Assembly: GCA_021781745.1 (NCBI GenBank)
Contig: JAJXWH010000018.1
Span: forward strand, 33,817 to 97,816
Direction: 5' to 3'
Origin: Bacillota bacterium
GTDB lineage: Bacteria; Bacillota; Clostridia; Clostridiales; Clostridiaceae
Length of the DNA stretch: 64,000 nt
Every line of letters begins with the position of its first letter. Positions within the stretch are counted from its first letter, which is position 1. Made by a program: the position numbers and the translations under genes. The notes beneath the pieces are model-generated. The model was not told the origin of the DNA. It saw nothing but the letters and a program-made list of their open reading frames with translations, and ran no database searches. This document shows, piece after piece, positions 18,961-27,951 of this stretch.

Positions 18961-19662
18961 CTACCTCATATATTTCATTAATTGCTTTTTTACAATTTCG
19001 CTATAACTTCTTCCAATTGGAATTAAAATTTCATTGTTTAATTTAATTTCCTTGGTATTAAAAATAAATACATGTTTCTGATTTACTAAATATCCTTTAT
19101 GAACTCTTATAAATCCCTTTCCCCCCAATTCTTTTTCTAAGTTTCCTAGAGTTTCTCTAAACTTATAATTAGCTTTATGAGTATAAAGATTAATATAGTT
19201 TTGATCTCCCTCAAAATACATGATTTCATTTAATTTTATTGTAATCACATCATTTCCAGTTTTGATAGCTAATGTATCTATTTTATCCTTCAAGACTTTT
19301 ACTACACTATCTAGAGTCTGCGTAATCTCTTCATTAAAATGACTTTTTCTAATAAATCCAAAAGGATGATATTTAAAAGATTTATATACAAGTGCATCAT
19401 GGCTTGTAACAAAAATCAAAAGAGTATCATTCTTTTTATTTAATAAGTACTCACCAATATCCATTCCATTAATTTTGGGCATGTCTATATCTAGAAATAG
19501 AACATCTACTCTTTCCTCTTCTAAATAATTTAATAGCTTTTCAGGGTTACTGGTAATAAAATAATTAGCATTAACACCAAATTCTAAAAATTTATTTTTA
19601 ATTATTACTGACATATCATTTAAAATTATCATCTCATCATCACAAATTGCAATATTATACAT
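18961..19662 (-). CDS. LytTR-family response regulator
   Basis: A 233-residue response regulator: receiver domain (1-120) with acidic pocket CDDE and phosphoacceptor aspartate in LFLDIDMPKINGMD, then a LytTR DNA-binding domain (about 135-230) with the EIMYFEGDQNYINLY and FIRVHKGYLVN signatures. LytTR regulators in Firmicutes control bacteriocins, autolysins and peptide responses. It pairs with the downstream kinase and very probably controls the ABC-2 operon. RBS GGAG precedes the ATG. No small peptide precursor is visible next to it. Confidence 0.93.
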   Translation of the reverse strand: MYNIAICDDEMIILNDMSVIIKNKFLEFGVNANYFITSNPEKLLNYLEEERVDVLFLDIDMPKINGMDIGEYLLNKKNDTLLIFVTSHDALVYKSFKYHPFGFIRKSHFNEEITQTLDSVVKVLKDKIDTLAIKTGNDVITIKLNEIMYFEGDQNYINLYTHKANYKFRETLGNLEKELGGKGFIRVHKGYLVNQKHVFIFNTKEIKLNNEILIPIGRSYSEIVKKQLMKYMR

Positions 19663-19852
19663 ATGTACTCCATTCCTCGATTTTAGGCTATGATTTAATA
19701 CATATAATTTGCATTAAAGCATAGCCTAGTTTTATCTTGTATTCTTATTATTATTTTTATATAAACCCTTTATAATTCTCAGTGTTTTTATAAATGTATA
19801 ATTTATTTTGTTAATTATACCATTAAATCCATAAAAATACCTAACATTAATT

Positions 19853-20032
19853 TTATATCTTATTTTCCATAATGAACTGATCCATCCAAGACACCTCTTC
19901 ATCTGTAACAGTTTTATTACTATAGCGGATATTTTGAAAGCAATCAAGTAATTTAATAATATCAAGATTATCAAAAGTTTCATCCTTTTCTAATCTTTCA
20001 ATGATTAAAGCATTCCTTCCTATCCCAAGTAT
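19853..20032 (-). pseudogene. possible gene fragment upstream of LytTR gene
   Basis: An open frame of about 59 codons without a usable start codon reads ...RNALIIERLEKDETFD... and ends EVSWMDQFIMENKI before a stop. Its acidic, protein-like composition contrasts with the surrounding DNA. An in-frame stop lies immediately upstream, while an ATG in another frame follows within a few bases, as expected for the 3' remnant of a broken gene. I do not recognise the family. The competing +1 frame (19732-19983) is compositionally less protein-like. The rest of 19663-20095 shows nothing else. Confidence 0.35.
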
Positions 20033-20095
20033 TCATATTAATTATATTAACCCCCATAATTTATTCTCCTTATATTTAAGTTTTATATTTGTATT

Positions 20096-20554
20096 TTAAT
20101 TTCTTCTTTCATATGTATAATACGTATCAATCCGCTTTTCATATGTTTTTACAAAATCCTTATCAGAAATCTTTGGAAAATATACATTTCCATCAATTAT
20201 TTTATCTATGACAGTAATATATATTTTATCTGCATAAGGAAATGACTCCTTGTATACCTGACCACCACCTGCAATAAATATTTCATCCTCATTCTTCGCT
20301 AACTCAACTACTTCCATAAAAGAGCTTACTGTTGTACAATTTTCTAATTCAATATGTTTTGTATTTGAAATAAGTATTGTTTTTCTGTTGGGCAGTGGCT
20401 TACCTATTTCTTTAAAAGACTTTCTCCCCATAATTATTGTTTTACCTATTGTTAATTCTTTAAATCTTTTCCGCTCTCCCTTTATTTTCCATGGTATAAT
20501 ACTGTTATTTCCTATTACATTGTTTTTTGCTACTGCAACTATTAATGAAATCAT
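20096..20554 (-). CDS. folA: dihydrofolate reductase
   Basis: A 152-residue dihydrofolate reductase, which makes tetrahydrofolate with NADPH. Seen: MISLIVAVAKNNVIG start, substrate-site IIPWKIKGERKRFKELT (the acid normally at position 27-28 appears as GERKRFK, typical of DHFR), NADPH segment TIIMGRKSFKEIG and IFIAGGGQVYKE. It is short, like many clostridial forms. RBS AAAGGTGG precedes the ATG. It follows a methyltransferase with a 30-nt gap and probably belongs to the same transcript. Confidence 0.95.
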   Translation of the reverse strand: MISLIVAVAKNNVIGNNSIIPWKIKGERKRFKELTIGKTIIMGRKSFKEIGKPLPNRKTILISNTKHIELENCTTVSSFMEVVELAKNEDEIFIAGGGQVYKESFPYADKIYITVIDKIIDGNVYFPKISDKDFVKTYEKRIDTYYTYERRN

Positions 20555-20584
20555 AACTATCCACCTTTCATTAGTTTATCAACT

Positions 20585-21334
20585 TTATTGTTTTATAAAT
20601 ATCAAGTTCATTACTTGTTCAGTAATATAAGTTTCTCCATTAATCACATCTATTTTATAGCTATCAAGTATATGTTTATCAATAGTATTTGCTACACTTA
20701 AATACTTTCTTGTTCTATTACTGGAAAATCGTATTTCTGAATCAAAAGAGTTTACAAATTTAAAATTATATTTTTCAGCTAATTCAATTAACTCACCTTT
20801 TGTATAAAATTTTACATGTCCATCATCTTTCATCTGCATATATGTATCAATAAATCTAATATCATCATTTTCATTTGGTGTAGGATCTGAAATAAAAAAT
20901 ACTCCGCCAGGCTTTACTACTCTACTTACCTCTTCAAAGGTTTTATTAATATTAGGAAAGTGATGTAATGCGTATCTTGTTACAACATAATCAAAGACAT
21001 TATTTTCAAAAGGAAACTTTACTCCATTGTAATCTACAAAATTTAGGTTCTTTAATCTCATATTATAAGCCTTTTCTCTATTTTGAATTAATGTTTTAAC
21101 CGCTATATCTAACCCTATAACTTCACTTTCATTATTGATTTTTGCTATTGGAAATGCTAAATATCCATTGCCTGTCCCTAAATCAAGTATTTTGCTCTTA
21201 GAAGCAATATCTAAACTATTTAGAATTACATTTAAATGCTTATCATCACCAGTACGATTTTCCATATAATTTTTCTTTGCAAAATCTTCATCAAAGCCTT
21301 TTCTTGCCTTTTCAATAATTTCTCGCTCATTCAT
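20585..21334 (-). CDS. class I SAM-dependent methyltransferase
   Basis: A 249-residue class I methyltransferase. Seen: motif I ILDLGTGNGYLAFPIA, acidic motif II VIGLDIA, FDYVVTRYALHHFPNINK and KPGGVFFISDP, in the normal order. The substrate is unknown; the fold resembles UbiE/COQ5-type or small-molecule methyltransferases. A GTG at 21343 is possible, but the ATG at 21334 follows GGGGTG at good spacing. Its place between an MBL-fold protein and folA suggests a minor metabolic role, not a defence role. Confidence 0.9.
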   Translation of the reverse strand: MNEREIIEKARKGFDEDFAKKNYMENRTGDDKHLNVILNSLDIASKSKILDLGTGNGYLAFPIAKINNESEVIGLDIAVKTLIQNREKAYNMRLKNLNFVDYNGVKFPFENNVFDYVVTRYALHHFPNINKTFEEVSRVVKPGGVFFISDPTPNENDDIRFIDTYMQMKDDGHVKFYTKGELIELAEKYNFKFVNSFDSEIRFSSNRTRKYLSVANTIDKHILDSYKIDVINGETYITEQVMNLIFIKQ

Positions 21335-21468
21335 ATATATCACCCCAATTACCTTAATATTTTCAAATTTTATACTAATCAGCTATCCTATCAAGCTCAA
21401 ATTAGTTTCAACATAATTAACTTCATTATAATATATACTCCTTATAACATTGATCTTTTTCCACATGA

Positions 21469-22275
21469 TTACCAGTTGATTTCCAAACCTACTCCAACTT
21501 CTTTTACTGGCAAAACTTTATGGATTTCTGCTCTAACAACAAATGAAGTACAATGACACGGATATAATTCTTTTATATTATTCCTCTTTAAATAATCTAT
21601 AGTTTTATGTACTTGTTCATTTACTTCAAATAAATGAAATCCTCCTATAATTCCTAATACTCTATTATCATTACAGACTTGTTTTGCATATTCCACAATA
21701 TTGCAAATCCCACTATGAGAACACCCTGCAATAATATAAATACCTTTTTCACTTTTATAGGCAAGTGCTGTATCGTCCATTACATAATCATCTACTAATG
21801 ATTTGTATTCCACCTGTTTGCCTATAGGTTTTCTATTTTCAAAATTATTCAGTTTAGGTATTTCACCTAAGAATGTTAGATTTTCACTAACCTTTTTAGG
21901 TTCTTTTGATAGAATTAGATTACATTTTTCTTTCAATTCATTTTGTAAAATAGGAGAACAGATTTTTAAATTACCCATTACTTTTTCTTTGAATGCGTCT
22001 TGGTGAGCAATTACAGAAACATTTCTTTTATTATTCTGTTCAAAATAATATTTTAGTCCTTTTGTATGGTCATCATGGCCATGTGAAATAACAATGGTAT
22101 TTACTTTTTTTAAATCTACTCCTAACGCATTTGCATTTTTAAGAAATAAATCCGAATATCCAACATCCAATAATAGCCTGACATCTCCATCTTCAATATA
22201 ATATGAAACAGCAGGTTCACCACAATAATATTGATCAATATATGTATTATTATCTACTAAAACTTTTAACTTCAT
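21469..22275 (-). CDS. MBL-fold metallohydrolase
   Basis: A 268-residue metallo-beta-lactamase-fold protein of the group often named 7,8-dihydropterin-6-methyl-4-(beta-D-ribofuranosyl)-aminobenzene-5'-phosphate synthase. Seen: zinc motif SHGHDDHTKGL, later AGCSHSGICN histidine, and C-terminal YPCHCTSF. The pterin-synthase name comes from an archaeal homologue; in clostridia the true substrate is unproven, though its proximity to folA is suggestive. RBS AAGGAG precedes the ATG. Confidence 0.88.
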   Translation of the reverse strand: MKLKVLVDNNTYIDQYYCGEPAVSYYIEDGDVRLLLDVGYSDLFLKNANALGVDLKKVNTIVISHGHDDHTKGLKYYFEQNNKRNVSVIAHQDAFKEKVMGNLKICSPILQNELKEKCNLILSKEPKKVSENLTFLGEIPKLNNFENRKPIGKQVEYKSLVDDYVMDDTALAYKSEKGIYIIAGCSHSGICNIVEYAKQVCNDNRVLGIIGGFHLFEVNEQVHKTIDYLKRNNIKELYPCHCTSFVVRAEIHKVLPVKEVGVGLEINW

Positions 22276-22399
22276 CTTTTCTCCTTCTCTTAATATAAAT
22301 ATTTCACAACTATTTTCTATTATTCAGTAAATTAAAATCTCTTATTAAACTTAATTATTTGCTCTGATAAAAACTTTAATCAATATAAGAATTATATCA

Positions 22400-22800
22400 C
22401 TATTTTTAAATCACTTATACTAATTGTAAATAAATCTATAATTTTACATTATAGAACCTAATTTTTACTTACCTTTTACTTACTATTTTCACTACGTTTT
22501 ATTAGAATTTAATCCTTTTTTACTTAAACCTTAAAATTCTTTAGAATTTTTCTATCTATGTTAGCAAATAAAATTGTCCGCCAAACCCATCCACCTCTCC
22601 CTTCCCACCACGCCTCACCTCCCATCTCTCCCCCAATTTCTGTATCATAATAAAGTTTCCTAAAAATAAACACATTAAAAAGCCCCGTATCAAGCCATTT
22701 CTAACCTAATACTGGGCGTATGCCCTATCTATTTTTACTAAACTTTTTTATGAGTTTGGGGATTTTGAATGATAGATGGGGATGTTTTTTATTATTGTAC
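22400..22800 (-). repeat. G/C-skewed interspersed element, copy A
   Basis: This stretch resembles 26230-26655 in the same orientation. Shared parts in order on the minus strand: a segment complementary to GAGTTTGGGGATTTTGAATG, an intrinsic terminator, then ATACAGAAATTGGGGGAGA opening a G-rich mini-ORF of 30 codons starting MIQKLGERWEV, then a distal block (TTCTAATAAAACGTAGTGAA and AAGTAAGTAAAAATT). Base composition is unlike the flanks: an almost pure pyrimidine tract on the plus strand (22580-22630). It covers most of the 22276-22874 gap. Confidence 0.5.
22676..22717 (-). terminator. terminator inside repeat copy A
   Basis: GCCC-A-GTAT and ATAC-G-GGGC pair with one mismatch, followed by TTTTTAA on the minus strand. 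It would terminate the DUF4238 transcript. Confidence 0.55.
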
Positions 22801-22874
22801 ACATATTACATACTAAACCCTTTCATCATCTAAACCAATATTTTACCTGTATATATTATTACTGTCTTTTTTAG

Positions 22875-23867
22875 TTAATACTTAAAATAATATTTATAAG
22901 AATTATCTATTATAACCTTATTATATGTTTTAACAATTTTATCATTAACTCTGCTTATAGGATATTTATTCCTATATTTATCATCTAACTTGCAAAACCT
23001 TATTAATATATAAGGAGTTATTGGCATTATATGAGTATAAAAGTTTTCTTCCTTATAAAAGAAACTCGGATCATCACTGGTTAAAAATTTTTCTTTACCA
23101 TTTGCTACAATAAATTGAAGATTAATTCCATTTATATATTCTTTAGCTCTTGCGTATAACCTTCCTTTATCATTAAGAAAATCTCTAAATTCAGCTAATA
23201 AAATATTATTTTCTATTTCTTTACTCGCATTATCCATAAATGGCTTAATTCTTTCTTCAAAAGGTATATCTATTTCATCTAAAGATATGTAATTATTAAA
23301 TGTATTTAAAGCTCCTTTAATATCCTTGTTTCCTATAAATCCCCTTGAGTCCATTGATATTATAAATTTTACCCAAAACGCTTTCAAAAATTCATCAATT
23401 TCATATCCATTTGAATTCAATATCCTTTGTTCCATCATTTCTAATGATTGTTTCCATTTATTTTCATATTTCTTATTCCATAAATCCTCTATTGTTACTA
23501 TCTTCACTTTATCAATTTCTCTCTTTATCATTTTCTTAGGTGCTAAATTACCATCTTTTTTGTATATACTCCATTTTTCAAAGTCATAATAATATTTATT
23601 ATATTCTTCATATTTTTTAATTTTTATATTATTACATATTACTTCATAATCAGAAAGTATTTTAAAAATTTCTTTTAATTCCTCTTCATTACAACATGGC
23701 ATACCTGCCTTTATAGAATGATAATCATTTATTTTACATATATTTTCTATATTATGTGGTACTTCTTTACTATTCTCTTTATCTATAGAATAAATAGTAT
23801 TACCTGATCGTATCCAACTGCTTAAATACACTCTTGGGATTAGATGATGATTACTTGAAACTTGCAT
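22875..23867 (-). CDS. DUF4238 domain protein
   Basis: A 330-residue protein matching the DUF4238 pattern: N-terminal HHLIPRVYLSSW (family HYVPxFYLxxF), and the second hallmark FLTSDDPSFFYKEE about 270 residues in, with conserved PITPYILIRF. Function is unknown in the family, which is often found in accessory regions and near defence or toxin genes. It carries no membrane segment. RBS GGGGGGAG precedes the ATG. It is last in a group of four same-strand genes. Confidence 0.75.
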   Translation of the reverse strand: MQVSSNHHLIPRVYLSSWIRSGNTIYSIDKENSKEVPHNIENICKINDYHSIKAGMPCCNEEELKEIFKILSDYEVICNNIKIKKYEEYNKYYYDFEKWSIYKKDGNLAPKKMIKREIDKVKIVTIEDLWNKKYENKWKQSLEMMEQRILNSNGYEIDEFLKAFWVKFIISMDSRGFIGNKDIKGALNTFNNYISLDEIDIPFEERIKPFMDNASKEIENNILLAEFRDFLNDKGRLYARAKEYINGINLQFIVANGKEKFLTSDDPSFFYKEENFYTHIMPITPYILIRFCKLDDKYRNKYPISRVNDKIVKTYNKVIIDNSYKYYFKY

Positions 23868-23919
23868 AAATTACTTCTCCCCCCTTCTGATTAATCACAA
23901 TTAAGCAGACTATTATTTC

Positions 23920-24528
23920 CTATAATTTTTCTACTAAAAAACTTTCAATATGCTCCTTAAATTCTCTATCAAAATTAAATTTAATTTCATTGTTGTATTT
24001 AAATCCAAACGTCTTACTTAATACATTCATTTCAAGTAATGTTTCATTTTCAACTTTATAGGATTTTATATCACTCCAACTATGATACATTCCCCAATGC
24101 AATATACCATTTTCACTAATACCATCACCAGTTATATAATGTATTGTCCACATTAATGTTAGAAGTAATATCATAAAACACGCAGGAAGTATGTGCATAT
24201 CAATTGAAGTAAAGAATAAAATAAATTCAAAAATTGTATCTACTATAAAGAATATTAGCACATTTCTTAATCTCTTTCTTGTTTTTAATGTCACTTCAAA
24301 TTTTATATTCCCAAACTTCTTTTTACCTTGATGTATTTTATATATATCAAAAGCTAAACAACCAACCATAAACACTAACAAACTGAACATAAATATACTG
24401 AAAACATCTAAATTTCCTAATATCTTCACTTTTCCTAAACCTGTTTTTCCCATAGCAAATCCTATTAGTCCACCTATTATTGCCATAACTAAAGTAAATA
24501 TAATTAAAGCCTTTCTCCATTTTTGCAT
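23920..24528 (-). CDS. membrane protein with YcxB/DUF5673-like tail
   Basis: A 202-residue membrane protein with four hydrophobic segments (about residues 8-28, 40-60, 90-107, 112-132) and a cytoplasmic C-terminal domain with ISENGILHWGMYHSWSDIKSYKVE, the pattern of small PH-like domains in YcxB/DUF5673-type proteins. Function unknown. RBS AGGAGG precedes the ATG. Together with its neighbours it may form an immunity-like or membrane-stress gene group, but nothing here proves that. Confidence 0.7.
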   Translation of the reverse strand: MQKWRKALIIFTLVMAIIGGLIGFAMGKTGLGKVKILGNLDVFSIFMFSLLVFMVGCLAFDIYKIHQGKKKFGNIKFEVTLKTRKRLRNVLIFFIVDTIFEFILFFTSIDMHILPACFMILLLTLMWTIHYITGDGISENGILHWGMYHSWSDIKSYKVENETLLEMNVLSKTFGFKYNNEIKFNFDREFKEHIESFLVEKL

Positions 24529-24610
24529 TAATCTTCCTCCTAAAACTAATTAAAATAGTCCTTTACTCAATTTTCATACAATATAATAATGAAGCCAACC
24601 TGCTTTTCCA

Positions 24611-24928
24611 TCAATTCAAATTCCCTGAATACTTTGAGTCTCTCGTTTTATTTTTTGATACATTTGGAATTATAACACTTGCAGTAATTGCAATAATTGC
24701 AAGTAAAAATCCTTTTATTATAGTATGATAATCACCTATAATATTAAACTTATCCATAAGCCCGTTGCCACTTACATATATTATGATAGACATTATAACG
24801 ACAATAATTTTTCTAATATAATTTTGACCAAACCATTTTTTTAACCTTAATTTTGAACTAATTAAAATCAATATACTAAATGAAATTACATAAGATATTA
24901 AAAAAATTATTATTTTACCTAAAAACAT
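24611..24928 (-). CDS. small three-helix membrane protein
   Basis: A 105-residue protein that is almost wholly hydrophobic: transmembrane segments at about 5-26, 41-58 and 70-90, then a charged tail. No family recognised. RBS GTAGGGGAT precedes the ATG, spacing is normal and it lies 30 nt after the 387-residue gene, so it looks like a real operon member. Confidence 0.6.
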   Translation of the reverse strand: MFLGKIIIFLISYVISFSILILISSKLRLKKWFGQNYIRKIIVVIMSIIIYVSGNGLMDKFNIIGDYHTIIKGFLLAIIAITASVIIPNVSKNKTRDSKYSGNLN

Positions 24929-24958
24929 ATAATCCCCTACTTCTTATAAATTTTTATA

Positions 24959-26122
24959 TTACGCTTTAATAGAATAGAAATATGGCCCCAACCATCTGTC
25001 TTCATGTGTTATAACATATGTCCAAGTAAAATCTCTATCTGTAATATATATATCATTATGTTGATAACATTTAATATCTTCTAAAGTTAAACATTCAGCC
25101 TTTTTAATCAAATAACATGTATCTGAATAATCAAAAAATATGTATATAGAATCTTTTCTTATATTATTGAATCTTTTATTTGCTTCTTCTTTCTCAAAAC
25201 ATTTAAGTTGTTTATAACTAAATATATGCCATAAATGCTGTTCTATATAAATTTTAGATATATCTATATTCTTAGCAAAAGTATTAATCCATTGATCTTT
25301 CAGTTGCTTTACATTTAAGTTGTCGCCTTTACCCCCATCAGAAGATATACAATCAATATTTCTTCCTTCCATTTCTTTTAGAAAACAATTATAATGAGAA
25401 AAAACAATTTCATTACAGCATATTCTTGCTATATTTTCATCTTCTTCAATAGAATACTCTGTATTATCAGAATAATCCTTCGGTAACTCTAACGAAGAAC
25501 GTTCTGGCCTCCTATTATCTAAATATATAACAAACCCTTCCCTATTCTCTTTCCGAATAAAAATATTTCTTATTCTAACATTATTAAAATAATCCATATT
25601 AAAACATAGATTATCAAAATTATTTTCTTCTGACACATCTATTATTTCTAAGTTTATAATAATGTCATTTAAAACACCTTCTCTAAAAAGAATACAAATA
25701 CTTTCATTTACTCTTTCAAAACTTATTATAAAATTTAATACAAACTTCCAGTCCTCTCCCATGCTTTTAGATAACTCTTTGAGACCATAAATATTTTCTG
25801 GGTTGAAAACCTCAATTAAAGAAGCTTGCCCAAGTGGTATGGTTTTACATATTATTGTTCTATCATTTCTAAGATTACTACCTACTACATTAAGTATAAT
25901 ATAGAAACCTATTTCATCTTGTCCAACTTGGCTAATAATTCCTTCAAATAACTTTCCCGATGGATATTTTACTTCATATATTTTATTTTCATCAGGTTTT
26001 ACACCAATTGGCTCTGAGAGCCATATTATTTTTGAGCCTCTTGCTTGATAACTATATCTTCCATTTTTATTTATGGCAAACCTACCACTATTAACCGTTG
26101 CAATTATATTTATTGGTATCAT
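24959..26122 (-). CDS. hypothetical protein with DUF4275-like C-terminus
   Basis: A 387-residue protein. The N-terminal ~230 residues are beta-rich and unrecognised. The C-terminal ~110 residues resemble DUF4275: QWINTFAK, IYIEQHLWHIFSY, IYIFFDYSDTCYLIKKAE and DIYITDRDFTWTYVITHED followed by LGPYF. Function unknown; no catalytic motif is obvious. The fusion of an unrelated N-terminal half to such a domain is unusual. GTG at 26125 or ATG at 26122 both fit; AAGGAG spacing (10 nt) favours ATG. First gene of the four-gene group. Confidence 0.65.
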   Translation of the reverse strand: MIPINIIATVNSGRFAINKNGRYSYQARGSKIIWLSEPIGVKPDENKIYEVKYPSGKLFEGIISQVGQDEIGFYIILNVVGSNLRNDRTIICKTIPLGQASLIEVFNPENIYGLKELSKSMGEDWKFVLNFIISFERVNESICILFREGVLNDIIINLEIIDVSEENNFDNLCFNMDYFNNVRIRNIFIRKENREGFVIYLDNRRPERSSLELPKDYSDNTEYSIEEDENIARICCNEIVFSHYNCFLKEMEGRNIDCISSDGGKGDNLNVKQLKDQWINTFAKNIDISKIYIEQHLWHIFSYKQLKCFEKEEANKRFNNIRKDSIYIFFDYSDTCYLIKKAECLTLEDIKCYQHNDIYITDRDFTWTYVITHEDRWLGPYFYSIKA

Positions 26123-26229
26123 CACAATCTTTCTCCTTACTATAATCCTTTAACCTAAAGTATTATATCTTTTTCAACTATACTAATATTCATTAAAATT
26201 CATTCCTTTCTTAACGAATATTTTGTATT

Positions 26230-26655
26230 AAGTTGAATTGTAGACATAATTTAATATTACAATACTTAATTTCCAATTTCTACTTACTTTTAATTTTCCG
26301 TCACACTTTATTAAAATTCTAATAAATCTTTTCGAAAATATTACACCTAAAAATAATTAAAACAACTCAATCCTTTTAATTTCATCAATCTTTAAGCTTA
26401 CTTCTGTTACTACTTATCCCTTTCAACTTACACCCTAATGCCTAACCACAAACCTTACTGAAAACTTCCCATCTCCCCTAAAATCTATTTCCCTTAATTC
26501 TAATCTCCCTAATTTCTGCATGAAAAAAGAGCCGAGATTTTGCTCTCAGCTCTGGGTTTTTGTTTGAATTTTGAGTTTGGTTGAATTCCGATCCAAGATG
26601 GCGGTTTCGTCATGGTTTATTGGGAATCGCCAGGGTTTCGTTGGAATTGGTATGG
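26230..26655 (-). repeat. G/C-skewed interspersed element, copy B
   Basis: Diverged direct copy of the element at 22400-22800. In minus-strand order it holds a GC-rich block abutting the deoD stop (26575-26655, with repeated GGTTTCGTTGG-type motifs on the plus strand), a strong terminator, an ATG directly after the T-run opening a 28-codon mini-ORF starting MQKLGRLELRE, and the distal block TTTTAATAAAGTGTGACGG then AAGTAAGTAGAAATT. It fills the 26123-26660 gap. Confidence 0.5.
26528..26553 (-). terminator. terminator of the nucleoside operon
   Basis: AGAGC-T-GAG and CTC-G-GCTCT pair around a short loop and are followed on the minus strand by TTTTTTC. It lies about 110 nt after the deoD stop codon and ends the salvage operon. 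Confidence 0.75.
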
Positions 26656-26660
26656 TTTAG

Positions 26661-27380
26661 TTAGTGACTACAATCCAATCTAATAATTGTCTCCAACGCA
26701 ACTTCCATCATATTTGTAAAAGTTTTTTGCCTCTCTTCTGCACTTGTAACTTCTCCAGTTACAAAATGATCACTTACTGTAAGTAATGCTAGTGCATTAA
26801 CACCAAATTTAGCCGCGATTGTATATAATGCTGCTGCTTCCATTTCTACAGCTAGACATCCAAATTTAGCCCATTTCTTCCAATCTTCGTTATCATCACC
26901 ATAGAATATATCTGAACTATATATGCTTCCAACCTTTGGATCAAATCCTTTTTCAACTGCAATATCATATGCTGGTTTTAATAATTCAAAACTCGCTGTT
27001 GGTGCATATGTTCTTCCTTGAAATCTTACTAAGTTAAGATTTGAATCTGTTGAAGCTGACATTGCAATTATAAGGTCTCTAACCTTAACCTTTTCACTAT
27101 ATCCTCCACAAGTTCCAACCCTAATAAGGTTTTTAGCTCCATAACTTTGGATTAGCTCATTAACATATATAGAAATCGATGGTATACCCATTCCAGTTCC
27201 TTGAACTGAAATCTTTTTTCCTTTATATGTTCCTGTAAATCCATACATTCCTCTAACTTCGTTATAACATACTGCATTTTCCAAAAATGTTTCTGCAATA
27301 AACTTAGCTCTTAACGGATCTCCTGGTAGTAATACATTTTCTGCAATAGCACCTTCAGGTGCATTAATATGAACACTCAT
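26661..27380 (-). CDS. deoD: purine-nucleoside phosphorylase, DeoD type
   Basis: A 239-residue hexameric-type purine nucleoside phosphorylase that converts (deoxy)inosine or adenosine and phosphate to base and (deoxy)ribose-1-phosphate. Seen: [29 protein letters not shown] start, VGTCGG phosphate segment, [12 protein letters not shown] nucleoside-site motif, and [10 protein letters not shown]. Length is normal. Last gene of the nucleoside cluster, separated from cdd by a heptad-repeat hairpin. A second, unrelated-type PNP is at 57418-58233. Confidence 0.97.
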   Translation of the reverse strand: MSVHINAPEGAIAENVLLPGDPLRAKFIAETFLENAVCYNEVRGMYGFTGTYKGKKISVQGTGMGIPSISIYVNELIQSYGAKNLIRVGTCGGYSEKVKVRDLIIAMSASTDSNLNLVRFQGRTYAPTASFELLKPAYDIAVEKGFDPKVGSIYSSDIFYGDDNEDWKKWAKFGCLAVEMEAAALYTIAAKFGVNALALLTVSDHFVTGEVTSAEERQKTFTNMMEVALETIIRLDCSH

Positions 27381-27400
27381 TCTATACCTCCAAATTAATT

Positions 27401-27535
27401 CAGTTTACAGTTAACAATTCACAGTTAGCTGTTAAGGAAAAAATTCCTTTCAGGAATTTTGTATTTAAATTTTATTCAAATTCCGTAGTAATTTGCTCCT
27501 TAACTGTGAACTGTAAACTGTAAATTGTGAACTGT
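27401..27535. repeat. heptad-arm hairpin element between cdd and deoD
   Basis: Left arm in 7-nt units: CAGTTTA CAGTTAA CAATTCA CAGTTAG CTGTTAA. Right arm, complementary: TTAACTG TGAACTG TAAACTG TAAATTG TGAACTG. Between them are AAGGAAAAAATTCCTTT-like small hairpins. The arm abuts the cdd stop codon. Confidence 0.75.
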
Positions 27536-27937
27536 TTATAGTTTTCCCAGTGCTTCTTTCTTGAAAGCCCCCGGCAAAATATCATCCATACTTTTAACTA
27601 TATACTCATCTTCGCTTTTAGCTATTATTATTTTAACATCCTCGCTTCCAAATTCCACAATTACTTGACGGCATATTCCACAAGGGTAAGTATATTCTTC
27701 CAAACTTCCAACTACTGCTACAGCTTTTATTTTTGTTTCGCCTTCAGATATTCCTTTAAATATTCCAGTTCTTTCAGCACAATTAGTAGCTCCAAATGAT
27801 GCATTTTCTATATTACATCCACCATAAATTTTGCCACTTTCAAAAAGTACAGCTGCTCCAACTTTAAAATCAGAATAAGGTGAGTATGCCCTATTTCTAT
27901 AATCTAAAGCTACTTTTATAAGTTCTTTATAATCCAT
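27536..27937 (-). CDS. cdd: cytidine deaminase
   Basis: A 133-residue homotetrameric-type cytidine deaminase. Seen: YSPYSDFKVGAAV, zinc/proton-shuttle motif CNIENASFGATNCAERTG (Cys-Ala-Glu) and PCGICRQ supplying the two further zinc cysteines. It converts (deoxy)cytidine to (deoxy)uridine for pdp. It lies 14 nt after deoB in the nucleoside operon. Confidence 0.97.
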   Translation of the reverse strand: MDYKELIKVALDYRNRAYSPYSDFKVGAAVLFESGKIYGGCNIENASFGATNCAERTGIFKGISEGETKIKAVAVVGSLEEYTYPCGICRQVIVEFGSEDVKIIIAKSEDEYIVKSMDDILPGAFKKEALGKL

Positions 27938-27951
27938 AAATCTTCCCCCTC

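Noticed and set aside
19732..19983. 83-codon hydrophobic minus-strand frame upstream of the LytTR gene, considered as an autoinducing-peptide precursor
   Set aside because: It lacks a good ribosome site, overlaps a more protein-like frame (19853-20032), and shows no processing motif; treated as a chance frame.
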